A stretch of 64,000 nucleotides of DNA from Sisyra terminalis (Eukaryota; Arthropoda; Insecta; Neuroptera; Sisyridae): contig OY292274.1 in the NCBI GenBank assembly GCA_958496175.1, positions 54,508,630 to 54,572,629 of the forward strand, written 5' to 3'. The position numbers were made by a program, and so were the translations under genes. The stretch's first letter is position 1. Each line of letters begins with the position of its first letter. This document shows positions 46,711 to 56,684 of the stretch, piece by piece. The notes under the pieces are model-generated. The model saw only the letters and a program-made list of their open reading frames with translations. It was not told the origin of the DNA and made no database searches.

Positions 46711-46757
46711 TCAAGAAGCCTGGTGAAGTTACGATACGTAACGAAACATACCTAATT
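46711..46757 (+). ncRNA. Hammerhead-like relic, family C, plus copy
   Basis: CTGGTGA (46,720-46,726), an extra A, a perfect 5-bp stem II (GTTAC and GTAAC around GATAC), then GAAACATA. The GTTAC:GTAAC pairing is longer than in the minus copy. CTGGTGA (A6 to G) and loss of ACGT indicate inactivity. Confidence 0.42.
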
Positions 46758-46926
46758 TAATAATTTTAATAATTTTATAATTTTAATAAATAACATAATA
46801 ATTTTAATAAAAATATTAAATAAAAAAAAAACGATCTTAAACAACCTGAATTGTCTTCTTATTCAATCATACTATTAAATACTAAATGATTTTCATTTTT
46901 TCAGGTCTAAATCGATGTATAATGTG

Positions 46927-47105
46927 AAGGATATATCAGGATATGGAAGATCAAACAATTAAGCAGTGTTTTACTTCATTTATTTCAATTGCGACGATTC
47001 TAACTTCATCAGGCAACTTGGAATAACACTTAGAAACGTTGCAATTGAAATAATTGAAATAAAACACTTCTAATTTGTTTGTCTACCTCATCCTGGTATA
47101 TCCTT
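46927..47105. mobile_element. Inverted-repeat element, hammerhead family D
   Basis: About 75-bp inverted arms begin AAGGATATATCAGGAT and are mirrored by the right end at 47,105, including AGTGTTTTA and TTATTTCAATTGC. The centre holds CTGATGAAGTTAGAA on the minus strand (from 47,012 down) and GAAACGTTGCAATTG on the plus strand (47,033 on). These are halves of two opposed hammerhead-like cores with parts deleted, so neither is complete. Confidence 0.52.
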
Positions 47106-48044
47106 TACTACTAAATGATATTATAGTATAGAAACTGCAGCTTAAAAAAATATCAAAAATCTTAAAAAAATGTTTGTTTCATAATATTAGAATCATGGTG
47201 GGAAGTTTTCCTAGAAGAATTCGCCTTTTTTGATTCTTTGTGCAACGTATCGTTGAAAAACTATGAAAAGTACAAAAAGTTAAAGTTTCAACATGATATT
47301 TAATGAAAATATATTAAAGGAGCATTTACTTATTTATATTTAGTGCTTCAATTTAAACTGATATTTTTTACTTTCAGACACATCCACATTATATATTTTC
47401 ATTAGTTGATTGAACAATTCTTTACAAAGTAGAATAATAACGGTCAAACATGTTGAAAATTGATATTTTATGAAATGAAAAGCTTCGCAATCCTCAAATG
47501 GCACAGTTATTATTCGAAGGTTTCACAGTTAATTAATGGAGTTGATTGATGAAACTTACTTGATGTTTATATCCCAAACTGATTTTAATTACATTATTGA
47601 AACTGCAAAAAAGCGTAGCCACTTATTGTAAGCCGTTTTAATTTGATGTTTTAAGATTACTGATTTATTAATGTTGTTTTTTTATTTTAAATTTCAGTCT
47701 GTAACTGAGAAAGTGCATAAAATGCATTTTATTATTATTAAATTTGCAAGTTCACTCTCTGGGTTGGTATTTTGATAATTGATTCGCCAATATCAATGAG
47801 TTTACATTGCCTATTCGTTGATAATATTATGGAATTGTAATTAAGATTGATTGGACAAATAACTTAAACCAATATAAACCTGTGTAAACATGATAACCAT
47901 ATGACACAGTCATTAACATCAAAGTTCATTGAAAAAAGTTCTTCCATGAATAGGGTAAATATATATTTCTAAAAGCCGGTTTTTAACACCAGGATTAAAT
48001 AATTTATCTTTCGAATAAAATTGTATCCATTAGTTAGAAAAAGC
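47106..48044. other. AT-rich DNA, no recognised feature
   Basis: Contains one GGTTGGTATTTTGATAATTG at 47,763, which resembles strings in the 48-kb cluster. Otherwise nothing was seen. Confidence 0.5.
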
Positions 48045-48456
48045 ATGGGTATTTTCACCTCCAAATTGTGATTTGAGTCGGATTTATCTATCTAATATAG
48101 ATTTATCTATTAAATAATGGTTTTAAGGATATGGTCTATCCATCCAGGAGTAAAAATACTAGCACTAAATTATAAAATATTTATCATACATATCCTTTCA
48201 AAATTGAAAATTTGAAATATTTTTAAATAATTTGGTAAAAACGGAAGTTAAATTAATTTAGAGTTGGTATTTTCAGTGATGAATTGATAAACCAAATCTT
48301 TATCATAGCTTTTTCTTAAATAAAACTTTATCTTTTATGTAAATCCTACACTTACCACTATTCTTAAGTAAAAATACTAACTTATTTTCTCTCTATCAAT
48401 CCAATAAAATATTATCTGGAAGATAAATTTCACTATCTAGATGTGAAAATACCATA
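48045..48456. repeat. Cluster of GGTATTTTCAC / GTGAAAATACC motifs
   Basis: Related motifs occur at about 48,048 (GGGTATTTTCAC), 48,153 (AGTAAAAATACTAGCAC), 48,266 (GGTATTTTCAG), 48,369 (AGTAAAAATACTAAC) and 48,442 (GTGAAAATACC). The first and last are inverted, as are the third and fourth. This could be one or two nested MITEs. Ends and target duplications could not be fixed. Confidence 0.35.
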
Positions 48457-49966
48457 ATTCAGGCAAAAATATTTGTTGAAGAAATTCTGAAAGAGTTAAT
48501 TGATATTTTTTTGATATAAGAAATATCATTTTTTCCTTCTGTAAGTGCGTTGAAAGTGGATACTATTGTTCTTTTGATCTTATTGCTTCAAAAATCTTAT
48601 TAAATCTGAAATTGAAAGGTTCGTAAGAAATTGAAACGTGAATTTATAATAATTATAAGAACATGTAAGAATATAAATAAAAGACTTATATAGGTATAAT
48701 TAAAACTTTCTTAAATGCATATAAAAACAATTTTGATTTCACGTGGTTTTTAAGTATATTTCATACATAATCCTCAATTCTATCCTTTCCTAGTTTTACG
48801 TTCACTCAAACAAGGTGTAAGCTAAGAACTTACTTAAATTTTCCTTTGATATTAATTATAACTGGTGATAACTGTAACCATCACCTGCCATTTTCATTGG
48901 CCGTCAAATCCTTTATTTTGAAGGGCTTTTAACATTCAATATTGGAAATATGAGTTTTTCTTCAAATAAATTAAACTATTTGAATTATAAGCTCTCTCGT
49001 GTTGGAAATTTTAACGAAACTGAGAAAATTGTGAAGGAACTTAAATAAATCAATATTATGAAAACCGTTCATTGCTTTTAGATGGTTACCCGTCAAATGT
49101 GTCGGTAAAATTATCCGTAGCTAAAACCCCTACAATAACTTTTAAGCGTCTTTTAAAAATTATTGATCTCAATCATGTTTAAAACCCACTTTAAATTGAT
49201 TTCATGCGTAAAGTTATTGAACTTTTCCCATTAATTATATATTACAGAAAACAAAACTATTAAATAAATTGTTTACCTTAATACTAAATTACTTAAAGTA
49301 TGAAAAATTTAATGCCAAAGTAGAACAAATCTTACAAATAATTTTAAAAGTAACCAGAGAGTTAATTTTGAAACCCCAAAAAGCAAATAATATCGAATAT
49401 TAAATTTAAATTTATTTAATATATCGAAAACCTGGATCCCAAAAAATAGGAAAGGAAGAATTTGGAGAGTTTTGGAGTAAAATGCTGAAGAAAAATGAAT
49501 AAATCAGATGAAAGTAGCGATTCGTTAAATTATTGAAAACATGAAATCGCAAATTTTGTAAGCAGTGAGAAAATTTAACGAAGAAAAATCAATTATCGAT
49601 GCTGTGTCTAAAAGAATAACTTTCGAAATGGGGTAACAATTTGAGAAAAACGGAGTTCATATCTGTTGGTTTGGAAAAGAGCCTAGAAAGCTCCAAGAAA
49701 AAAGAAGAAGATTGATTGAAATCCTAGAATTATCGAAATAGGAATGGACATCTAAAATTTAAACAATCCTGTCGATTATGTAAGACAATGACGAAAAAAT
49801 TCAATCACATAAAAAGTCAAACCAGTTATTAGGTAGAAAACGAAAAAATAAGAAAAGGAGTCTTTTATTACTTGTTTACCCCTTTTTTCAATGAGTGAAA
49901 TTTCGGGCAAAATTTTATGATATTTTATTGCCATTTTATTGCCATAGTTAGAACAATGAAAATAAT
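48457..49966. other. AT-rich DNA, no recognised feature
   Basis: A purine-rich stretch at 49,430-49,800 has scattered Lys- and Glu-rich codons but many stops in all frames. No family was recognised. Confidence 0.5.
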
Positions 49967-49977
49967 GGTTTTAATGA

Positions 49978-50144
49978 TATTTTTAATTATTATTTACCGT
50001 CGCCATATAACTTATACCGTTATTAAGGACTCATAGGTTAATCAACATTCGTATTCGAGAAATATCGAAAATTTGCTCGATTCGAGGATCGAACTCAACC
50101 GATAGCGGTTTAGAGCGACCACCTTGACCACTCGGCCACCAGAA
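49978..50144 (-). mobile_element. tRNA-derived SINE, copy 3, with probable target duplication
   Basis: On the minus strand the head reads CTGGTGGCCGAGTGGTCAAG (A box TGGCCGAGTGG), with a near-perfect B box (GTTCGATCC; plus-strand complement at 50,086-50,094). The body includes TATGAGTCCTTAATAACGG. It is flanked by ggttttaatga (49,967-49,977) and ggctttaatga (50,145-50,155), a target duplication with one mismatch. Both pol III boxes are the best preserved of the three copies. Confidence 0.75.
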
Positions 50145-50155
50145 GGCTTTAATGA

Positions 50156-51599
50156 AGATTTGCTTTTAGTAAAATTTTATTCTTATAAAACAATATTTTT
50201 TGTTAAACAATGTTTATTGTAGGACTTACTATACTTAGTAATTTTTACTTACTTATTTTTAGTTAAGTTGACTTCAAAAACTATATTTGATGCATCAAAG
50301 AAGTCTAAACATAAATTAATGCCAAAATATAAAAGGATATCATAGTAAAAATTGGTTCATATTTTAGATATGAACATATTTTCTAAGGCAATTGCCTTAG
50401 ATATTCCTAGGTATTCCTTTGCCAAATTGATTAACTACATTTTATGGTTAAAATATATAGTGCCAAAATACTTGGATTAGTCAAGTCTTTTTTTTCATAA
50501 TTTTTGAATTAAAATAAGAAATTGTACCTCTTAAAAGCTATGTTAATTTGGTTTTTCTATAATAATTTGAAACCATTTTTCTATTTTTTGTGTTCCCTGG
50601 AGTTATCAATTTGGCAAGTGAACCATTAAATTATCAAGAACCTATAATATAGTTCTATGTGTAGTTTCAAGGTTCAAAGATTTTGATTAAATTTCAATCC
50701 AATGAATTGAGTAAAACAAAAATATTTGTAAAACAGAACTTTATAAGTATTTTTATAACTGAATATTTTTTCCGACATTAAATCTACCTCTTTTCTAAAC
50801 TACTTTTTCTGAGCTTTTTTAAAAAAAAAAACTATATAAAAGATGTATTTTTCAATAGTCGATAGGAGTTGATTTCCTTTAATGTATTGTTACTTCACGA
50901 AAGTATGGATTTGCTACAAAAAGGTAGCAAGAATTTTATTTGAAAAATCTTTATATTTCTGGCAAAAGCTTTTTGTTAGTCGTTGTATATTTTGTAATTG
51001 TGTTTCAAGCTTGCATGCGAAACTATAAAACAGACGACGGGATTTTATAATAAAAATATTTACAATCACGTTAAAATATGAATGGAATACATTAAAAATA
51101 TCGATGTATGACTTAAGTAAATATCTATAAAATAAATTGCGGTTTTTAAATCTTACTTTCATAAATCACAAATTTGTTTCTCCCACACACAAGTGAAAAG
51201 GTCGTAACTTTAGTTTAAACTTTATTTGCTCTTGGATATATCTATTTAGAAAATCGATTGTCACCGTAAATACGTATATCTCCATGATTATACGAGCAGA
51301 AGAGATGAAACTACATATACTTAACTGAGGTTACATTTTTTGAATATAATAACTGGTAAGTAAAGTTGACATTTACGTTTTATTATACTATCATAAACAC
51401 GTACTTACAGGGGCTGGTTACTTTTTATTGACATGAACTTAAATTTTGCTTTTACAACTCTGAAGAAGAGAATATTTTTTAATGTACTTCAAATAATCAA
51501 ATAGTTTGTCACACTAAACTTTACATATATAGCTGTTTAATTTGTAAGTGTACAATAAAATAAAAAAAAATACATTTTTTTTTCCATTTCAAATTGTAC
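50156..51599. other. AT-rich DNA, no recognised feature
   Basis: An 82-codon minus-strand frame at 50,914-51,162 is rich in Phe, Tyr, Asn and Ile and unrecognised. Nothing else was seen. Confidence 0.5.
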
Positions 51600-51732
51600 G
51601 AATTTCAAAAGTAAGGCTTTTTAAAGGAGGACTAAAACAAACAAATAATTTATTGCTTAAGATAACCATTTTATATTAAAATTTTAGAAATTCTTAGGTG
51701 GGGCATGGCTCAAAATCAGTTGGGAACCACTG
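51600..51732 (-). mobile_element. hAT terminal fragment
   Basis: Read on the minus strand from 51,732 the sequence is CAGTGGTTCCCAACTGATTT, then GAGCCATGCCCCACCTAAGA. This is the common hAT end beginning CAGTGGTT followed by a GCCATGCCCCACC subterminal string. No matching opposite end was found upstream, so this is probably a solo end or a decayed copy. The inner limit (51,600) is approximate. Confidence 0.45.
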
Positions 51733-51928
51733 ATTTAGACTATAAATTTGATGATACGTCAGTTCAATAAATAAGGTGGTACATTGAATTGTTCGGCTTG
51801 TGTTTAAAACCACTGAAAAACCAAAAAAAGCTCCGAAAAGCTCATAAATAGTGTTAGGAAGACCTTACACTAAAAGGATTTTTAGCATTTAATGAACCCT
51901 TAGTACATTTTCTTTGAACCATTTCACC

Positions 51929-52400
51929 CAGTGGTTCTCAACCCTATGCCCGCGGGCACATTGGCACCAGCCGACTATTGTACGTGTACCCGCTACTGTG
52001 CGACCACATCAAACAATATTTAAATTTACAGTAAAATGATATAAAAATAATAATATTTAGTAATTAAATAGAGAAATATACCTTAGTAAAAATAATTAGA
52101 TCGTTATAATTTTTTCTGTTGAGATAGCATCTTTTAAGGTGAAAAATAGTTTATTCCCGTCCCTGTATTAACGCTCTCTAGTAATGAGTTGTCCCAATTC
52201 GATCCAATCATCAAAATTTTTATATTTGATAATGTTATTTTTGGAGTTTAATATTTTCTGTACCTTACCTAAAAAGCTTTTATTGGTCGTATTCGACTGT
52301 AAATATACATATATGTATATTATTACTATATTATTATTACTACATATTACTATATGTATATAGAAAGTGCTCTTGGATGCTACTAAGTTGAGAATCCCTG
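51929..52400. mobile_element. hAT-type MITE (472 bp)
   Basis: Left end CAGTGGTTCTCAACCC at 51,929 and right end (complement CAGGGATTCTCAACTTAG) at 52,400 form terminal inverted repeats. Flanks atttcacc (51,921-51,928) and atttagcc (52,401-52,408) match at six of eight positions, fitting an aged 8-bp hAT duplication. A GC-rich subterminal block (GCCCGCGGGCAC) follows the left end. The 80-codon minus-strand frame inside is not transposase-like. Confidence 0.6.
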
Positions 52401-52408
52401 ATTTAGCC

Positions 52409-55400
52409 AATGGTTTCAGTAATTTCTCAAAAAGTGCTTGAAAAATTTACTATGAACCAAATTTGCTACTTTAGAATATTCATAAAAGATCATCTGAACT
52501 ATATTTTTATTACATAAAAATGGCATAATCCGATTGTAGTTTATCTGATTATATCCTTCAATGAGTTTCCAGATACCAATTATATTCCTTTTAACACTCT
52601 TATGATAATGGTGGCCGATATTCCAGATAAATTATTGAAAAGTAATTACCTCAGTAAAAATGATGAAAAACTATCAAACATTGTAACGCAGAATGGATGG
52701 ACTTCATTATTATGCTTCATTCCCAAAAACTTCAGTACATATTTGAGAATTTCCTTTTTCTTGAAAATGATTTTAAGAACAAACAATAATTACGCAAAAA
52801 AATCCAAGTTGATTACATTGAAAATCCACGATGGACTTTGATTAAGCTTATAAAATGTGTCCACATTACTAAAGAAACATCAGTTGACATGTTATTAGAA
52901 ATTTTTCTCTTGTATTTTTAAATTCGGATGTATTATCCATTATTAAGCTCTTTGTTAAACCTTAATCTTTAATCCTGTATTAAAAGCCATTATTACTAAT
53001 TATGTTTTCTGAAATCATTAACAACTCTTTATATCAGAACTATCCAACACGGGACTACAGTAAACTAAATGATCAATATTAGTATATTATTCACTTTTCA
53101 TACAATTAGCCTATTTGTACCAAAATGGAATTAAGGTGTACTGAATTAGTAGACAATGGATACTCTGTACGGTTCGATTTGTCTCAAAGTAAGTCTCAAA
53201 GCAAACATGTGGCTTTTAGGACACTTCAAAACTCAATATAATTATGACAATCAAATATCAGAGCTGAAATAAGTCTGAATAGAAAGCCGCAGCAAATAGT
53301 TTGCCTCGGGGTTTATCGGATCTTAAGTGTGGTAATCTTAAATTACCTTCCACTTATAAGTATAGTAAAATACACAAAAGTAAATAAAGAACTTCAAAAA
53401 AAAAATATTAGGCAATAAAATTTGTTTTTCTTTTACTTTTTCTGAATACCTTTTATCTTTTGTATGGTAACAAAATATTCATTGAAATTTGAAACAGCAT
53501 TGTTTTATTGATGCGCATATTTTCCGTGCGTTATATCGTGTGTAACATTAAGCGTAGCATATGATGGCGTATATCAAAGTAATAAATGTACAGGTAACAT
53601 TATCTATGCGCTATAAAATCAGTCCAATCAATTAGGAGATATAGATACAGTACATAAACTGGAATTTACAAAGATCAATTGAATATACACAAGAGACTAT
53701 TTTATTCTATTGAATAGGAGCAATATTTACGTGAAAACATTGTATAGTGTTTACCATTATAATTATTCAAATAACGCTTACACTTCGTATTTATTCGCAA
53801 TTAGCCCTTTGTTAAACATCGCATTTAAATTAGGAAAAATATGGTTTCTTTATTTTGCTTACGCGTTTTATTGTTGAAACAACTCTCAATATTTATTCAA
53901 CAAACATTTAATTTTGCCGTCAAGTTCGCTCATCTTTAGGTTTTACTTACAAAGAGCAGATAATTTGCATTTTCTTCCATTATTTCTGTAATTACACGTC
54001 GTACTTATAAGCAGTTATGCGTGAAATTTTAATAGTCAAAATAAATAAAAAAATGTTTACTACTTGAAATAAATATTTGTGACTTAAAATTTTTTTATAT
54101 TCTTAATTTCTTACCTCAAAAATTTTATCTAAGAAATAATGTATAAGACAAAAAAGATCTTTTTTTTAAAAAAAATTGGAAAAAAACGGTTTATACATTT
54201 CTTATTCTTTTTATGACTAAAAGATACAAAATTTTAGCAAAAACTAGCAAAAATCATAATTTATTACCTTTGTGTATGTTATTTTTAAAATTTTTGGACA
54301 AAAGTTCCTTTAAATTAAGCACAGGAAAAGAAATAATACATACGCAGATTTTTTGTGGTTTCAATAAGGAATTGTGACAAAAATTTTAGCGTCTTTATCA
54401 AAAATAGCTTTTAAAACCTTTATATATTGTCTTTAACTCGAGGTCTAACTTAAGTAACAAAAATGTATGTTTTCTTCAGAATTTAGTTCAGTTAAATAAA
54501 CTTTCGAACTTTAGGACTTCTGCTGAAAGATTAATCAGATATTTTTCTGCACGCTACCTAGAAAATATCTGATTTGTGTCGGAAAAGTGAAATACTAAGA
54601 TTTTTTCGAATTTTTATTATGATCTCTTTTTTATTAGAATATTAACATGATAACAGCAATTGTTTTATTTTTTTTAACTAAGTTGGAAATTTATAATGGA
54701 TTTTAAGTTTTCTAGACAACTACTTAGCTACTAACCTTAAGGTTCAACTATAAAATTCACTTTTTAATGAAAGCAAATTACGACTAGTAATAATTGCATT
54801 GGCCGAATGATTCTAGAATACTAGCAAGCATAAAAATAGTAGCAAATAAATCAAATAAGTTTGGAAACAAGCAAGAAGGAGACATAAATATTTTTTGGTT
54901 CTTTGGAATTCATTTTCAATACTTACTCGTATAGTCCATACAATCAATGAAATCTCTCGTTTTCCCATGTAGTTGATGCTAATTAATGTTTATTTGATTG
55001 TTCCCTATATGTTCCTGTACCATTTATCCGATTGTGAACTGTGGTCTAACTTTGTTTAGTTGTTTTGGAAATGCGCGCAAATGGTTGGTTAAGTTGTTTC
55101 ATTTTAACCCACAATTAAACGAGCTATGTATATGGGGATTTAGTGACTAATATCATCTAGTCGCAAAAAATGCAAAATACTGTAAATTTTTTACGTTCGA
55201 AAATATATGTTCATAGAATTTTATTGTTCATAAATCTTTCCTCTAAAAATTCTTTGAAGGTACCACCTTTCCCTGTACTAGGTTAAATATATATTAAGAT
55301 TTAGAACATTTATCCGCTCTAGTAACAAAATAAGAAAAGAAGTGAAATGTAAGAAAATATGGAAATAGGCTTGAAAATAGAAAGAAAAACGATTTTGATT

Positions 55401-55796
55401 CATTGTCGCTTCCAGCTGCATGAACTGGTATACTTTTTCTTTACTTTATTTAAATTTATTTTGAGATGAAAACATTTCGAGCCCAATTCTAGTTTCCAAT
55501 GAGAGGTCAAAACTTAGCGACTAACACAAATTCATTTTTCCAAAATATTTTGAAGATCCAAATTTCTTTTGTCAATTTCCCGACTTCTTCAGATACTGTA
55601 ATAATTCTTAGTTACATCAAGTTAACTGTCAATTACATATGACGTCACCTTGGTAAATACTTATAACAAATTACTGTTACGACGTGTCTTTTCTCAGTCA
55701 CAATAGTAATTTTATATTTAATTCCAATTAAATTATTTGATCTAATATCGCATTGTATAAAAAATCCAAATTTTGAATATCAATTCTTTTATTCAC
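52409..55796. other. AT-rich DNA, no recognised feature
   Basis: A 79-codon plus-strand frame at 52,602-52,841 (starting MIMVADIPDKLLKSNYLSKN) has no family match known to me. No repeats were recognised. Confidence 0.5.
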
Positions 55797-55805
55797 CATG
55801 TATTT

Positions 55806-56675
55806 ATAGTATTCTGGGACCGATCTTATACCAGATCTTTACATCCGACATGCCGACTGGGGAAGGGGTCGTTACAGCCACCTTTGCAGATGACACCGCT
55901 TGACTTGCAAATAACGACAGCCCTAATGCAGCATCTGGCGATCTACAGGGGGCAATAAATAGCCTGCAGAAATGGTTCCGTAAATGGAAAATCACAATTA
56001 ATGAAGCTAAATCTGTCCACGTGACCTTTACAACCAGGAGAGGGCTATGTCCCCCAGTTTATGTATATGACCTACAAGTCCCTCAGAAGGACGAGGTTAG
56101 GTACCTCGGGATTTACCTGGATAAACGCCTCACCTGGCACAAGCACATTGTCACCAAACGGGAACAGCTGGGGGCCAAACTAAGAAAGCTGTGGTGGATG
56201 TTGAAAAGCGATTCAGGTCTGTCCCTGAACAGTAGGCTGATGATCTATAAAGCCGTTATAAAACCGGTCTGGGCGTATGGAATGCAACTATGGGGAACTG
56301 CTAGCAGCTCCAACATCAACATCATACAAAGATTCCAGTCTAAGACTCTTCGATTAATCACAGGTGCCCCCTGGTATGTCAACAACTTTGACATACACAA
56401 GGATTAAAAAATAACCACGGTCAGGGAGGAGGTGGTCAAATTCAGCGCAAGCTATCAAACACGACTAAACGATCACCCCAACCATCTGGCCGTTGGGCTC
56501 TTAGACAACAGTGAGGAAGTTATTAGACTGCGACGCATCTCATTTTTGGAGCTGCCATTCCGAAAAGTAGTATTAGGGGAACCGTATGAAGGTGTACCTC
56601 ACCCGTCCATACATTCATCATATTCGCTTATTGTCCGGGGACAGATCGCGAATTAAAACAACGAGAAAAAAAAAA
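55806..56675 (+). mobile_element. Young 5'-truncated Jockey-like LINE with poly(A) and 9-bp target duplication
   Basis: The insert begins within the reverse-transcriptase gene at a conserved SILGP segment and ends in a run of ten A. It is bounded by catgtattt at 55,797-55,805 and 56,676-56,684, the target-site duplication. The 3' UTR between the stop codon and the A run is only a few bases. Base composition is far richer in G and C than the surroundings, and the frame is almost intact, both pointing to a recent insertion. Confidence 0.82.
55808..56656 (+). pseudogene. Jockey-like reverse transcriptase, C-terminal 282 codons
   Basis: A single plus-strand frame runs from LGPILYQIF (motif B region) to a terminal TAA, with only two internal stops: TGA at 55,901-55,903 and TAA at 56,405-56,407. 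It includes the catalytic box FADD (55,883-55,894), KWKITINEAKS, TTRRG, RYLGIYLDKRLTWHKHI, MIYKAVIKPVWAYGMQLWG and QRFQSKTLRLITGAPWYV. The Jockey-type C terminus follows (HPNHLAVGLLD). In Jockey elements this enzyme reverse-transcribes the element RNA at nicked chromosomal DNA. Missing here are the endonuclease, gag-like ORF and N-terminal fingers, so the copy is dead on arrival. Confidence 0.88.
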
Positions 56676-56684
56676 CATGTATTT

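Larger units (their letters stand above)
46356..46863. mobile_element. Inverted-repeat element, hammerhead family C, with internal cargo
   Basis: Terminal inverted arms begin AATAAGAAGACAATTCAGGT at 46,356 and mirror 46,863, continuing with TTTAAGATCG, a T run and TTAATATTTTTATTA. Each arm carries a hammerhead-like core (minus at 46,416-46,464; plus at 46,711-46,757). The right arm has an extra AT-rich insert of about 45 bp. The loop between the arms contains the 132-bp segment also found at 45,271. No protein frame is present. Confidence 0.65.

Noticed and set aside
55804..55995. 63-codon minus-strand frame and the overlapping plus-strand frame at 55,773-55,958
   Set aside because: Both are out of phase with the reverse-transcriptase frame that contains FADD.
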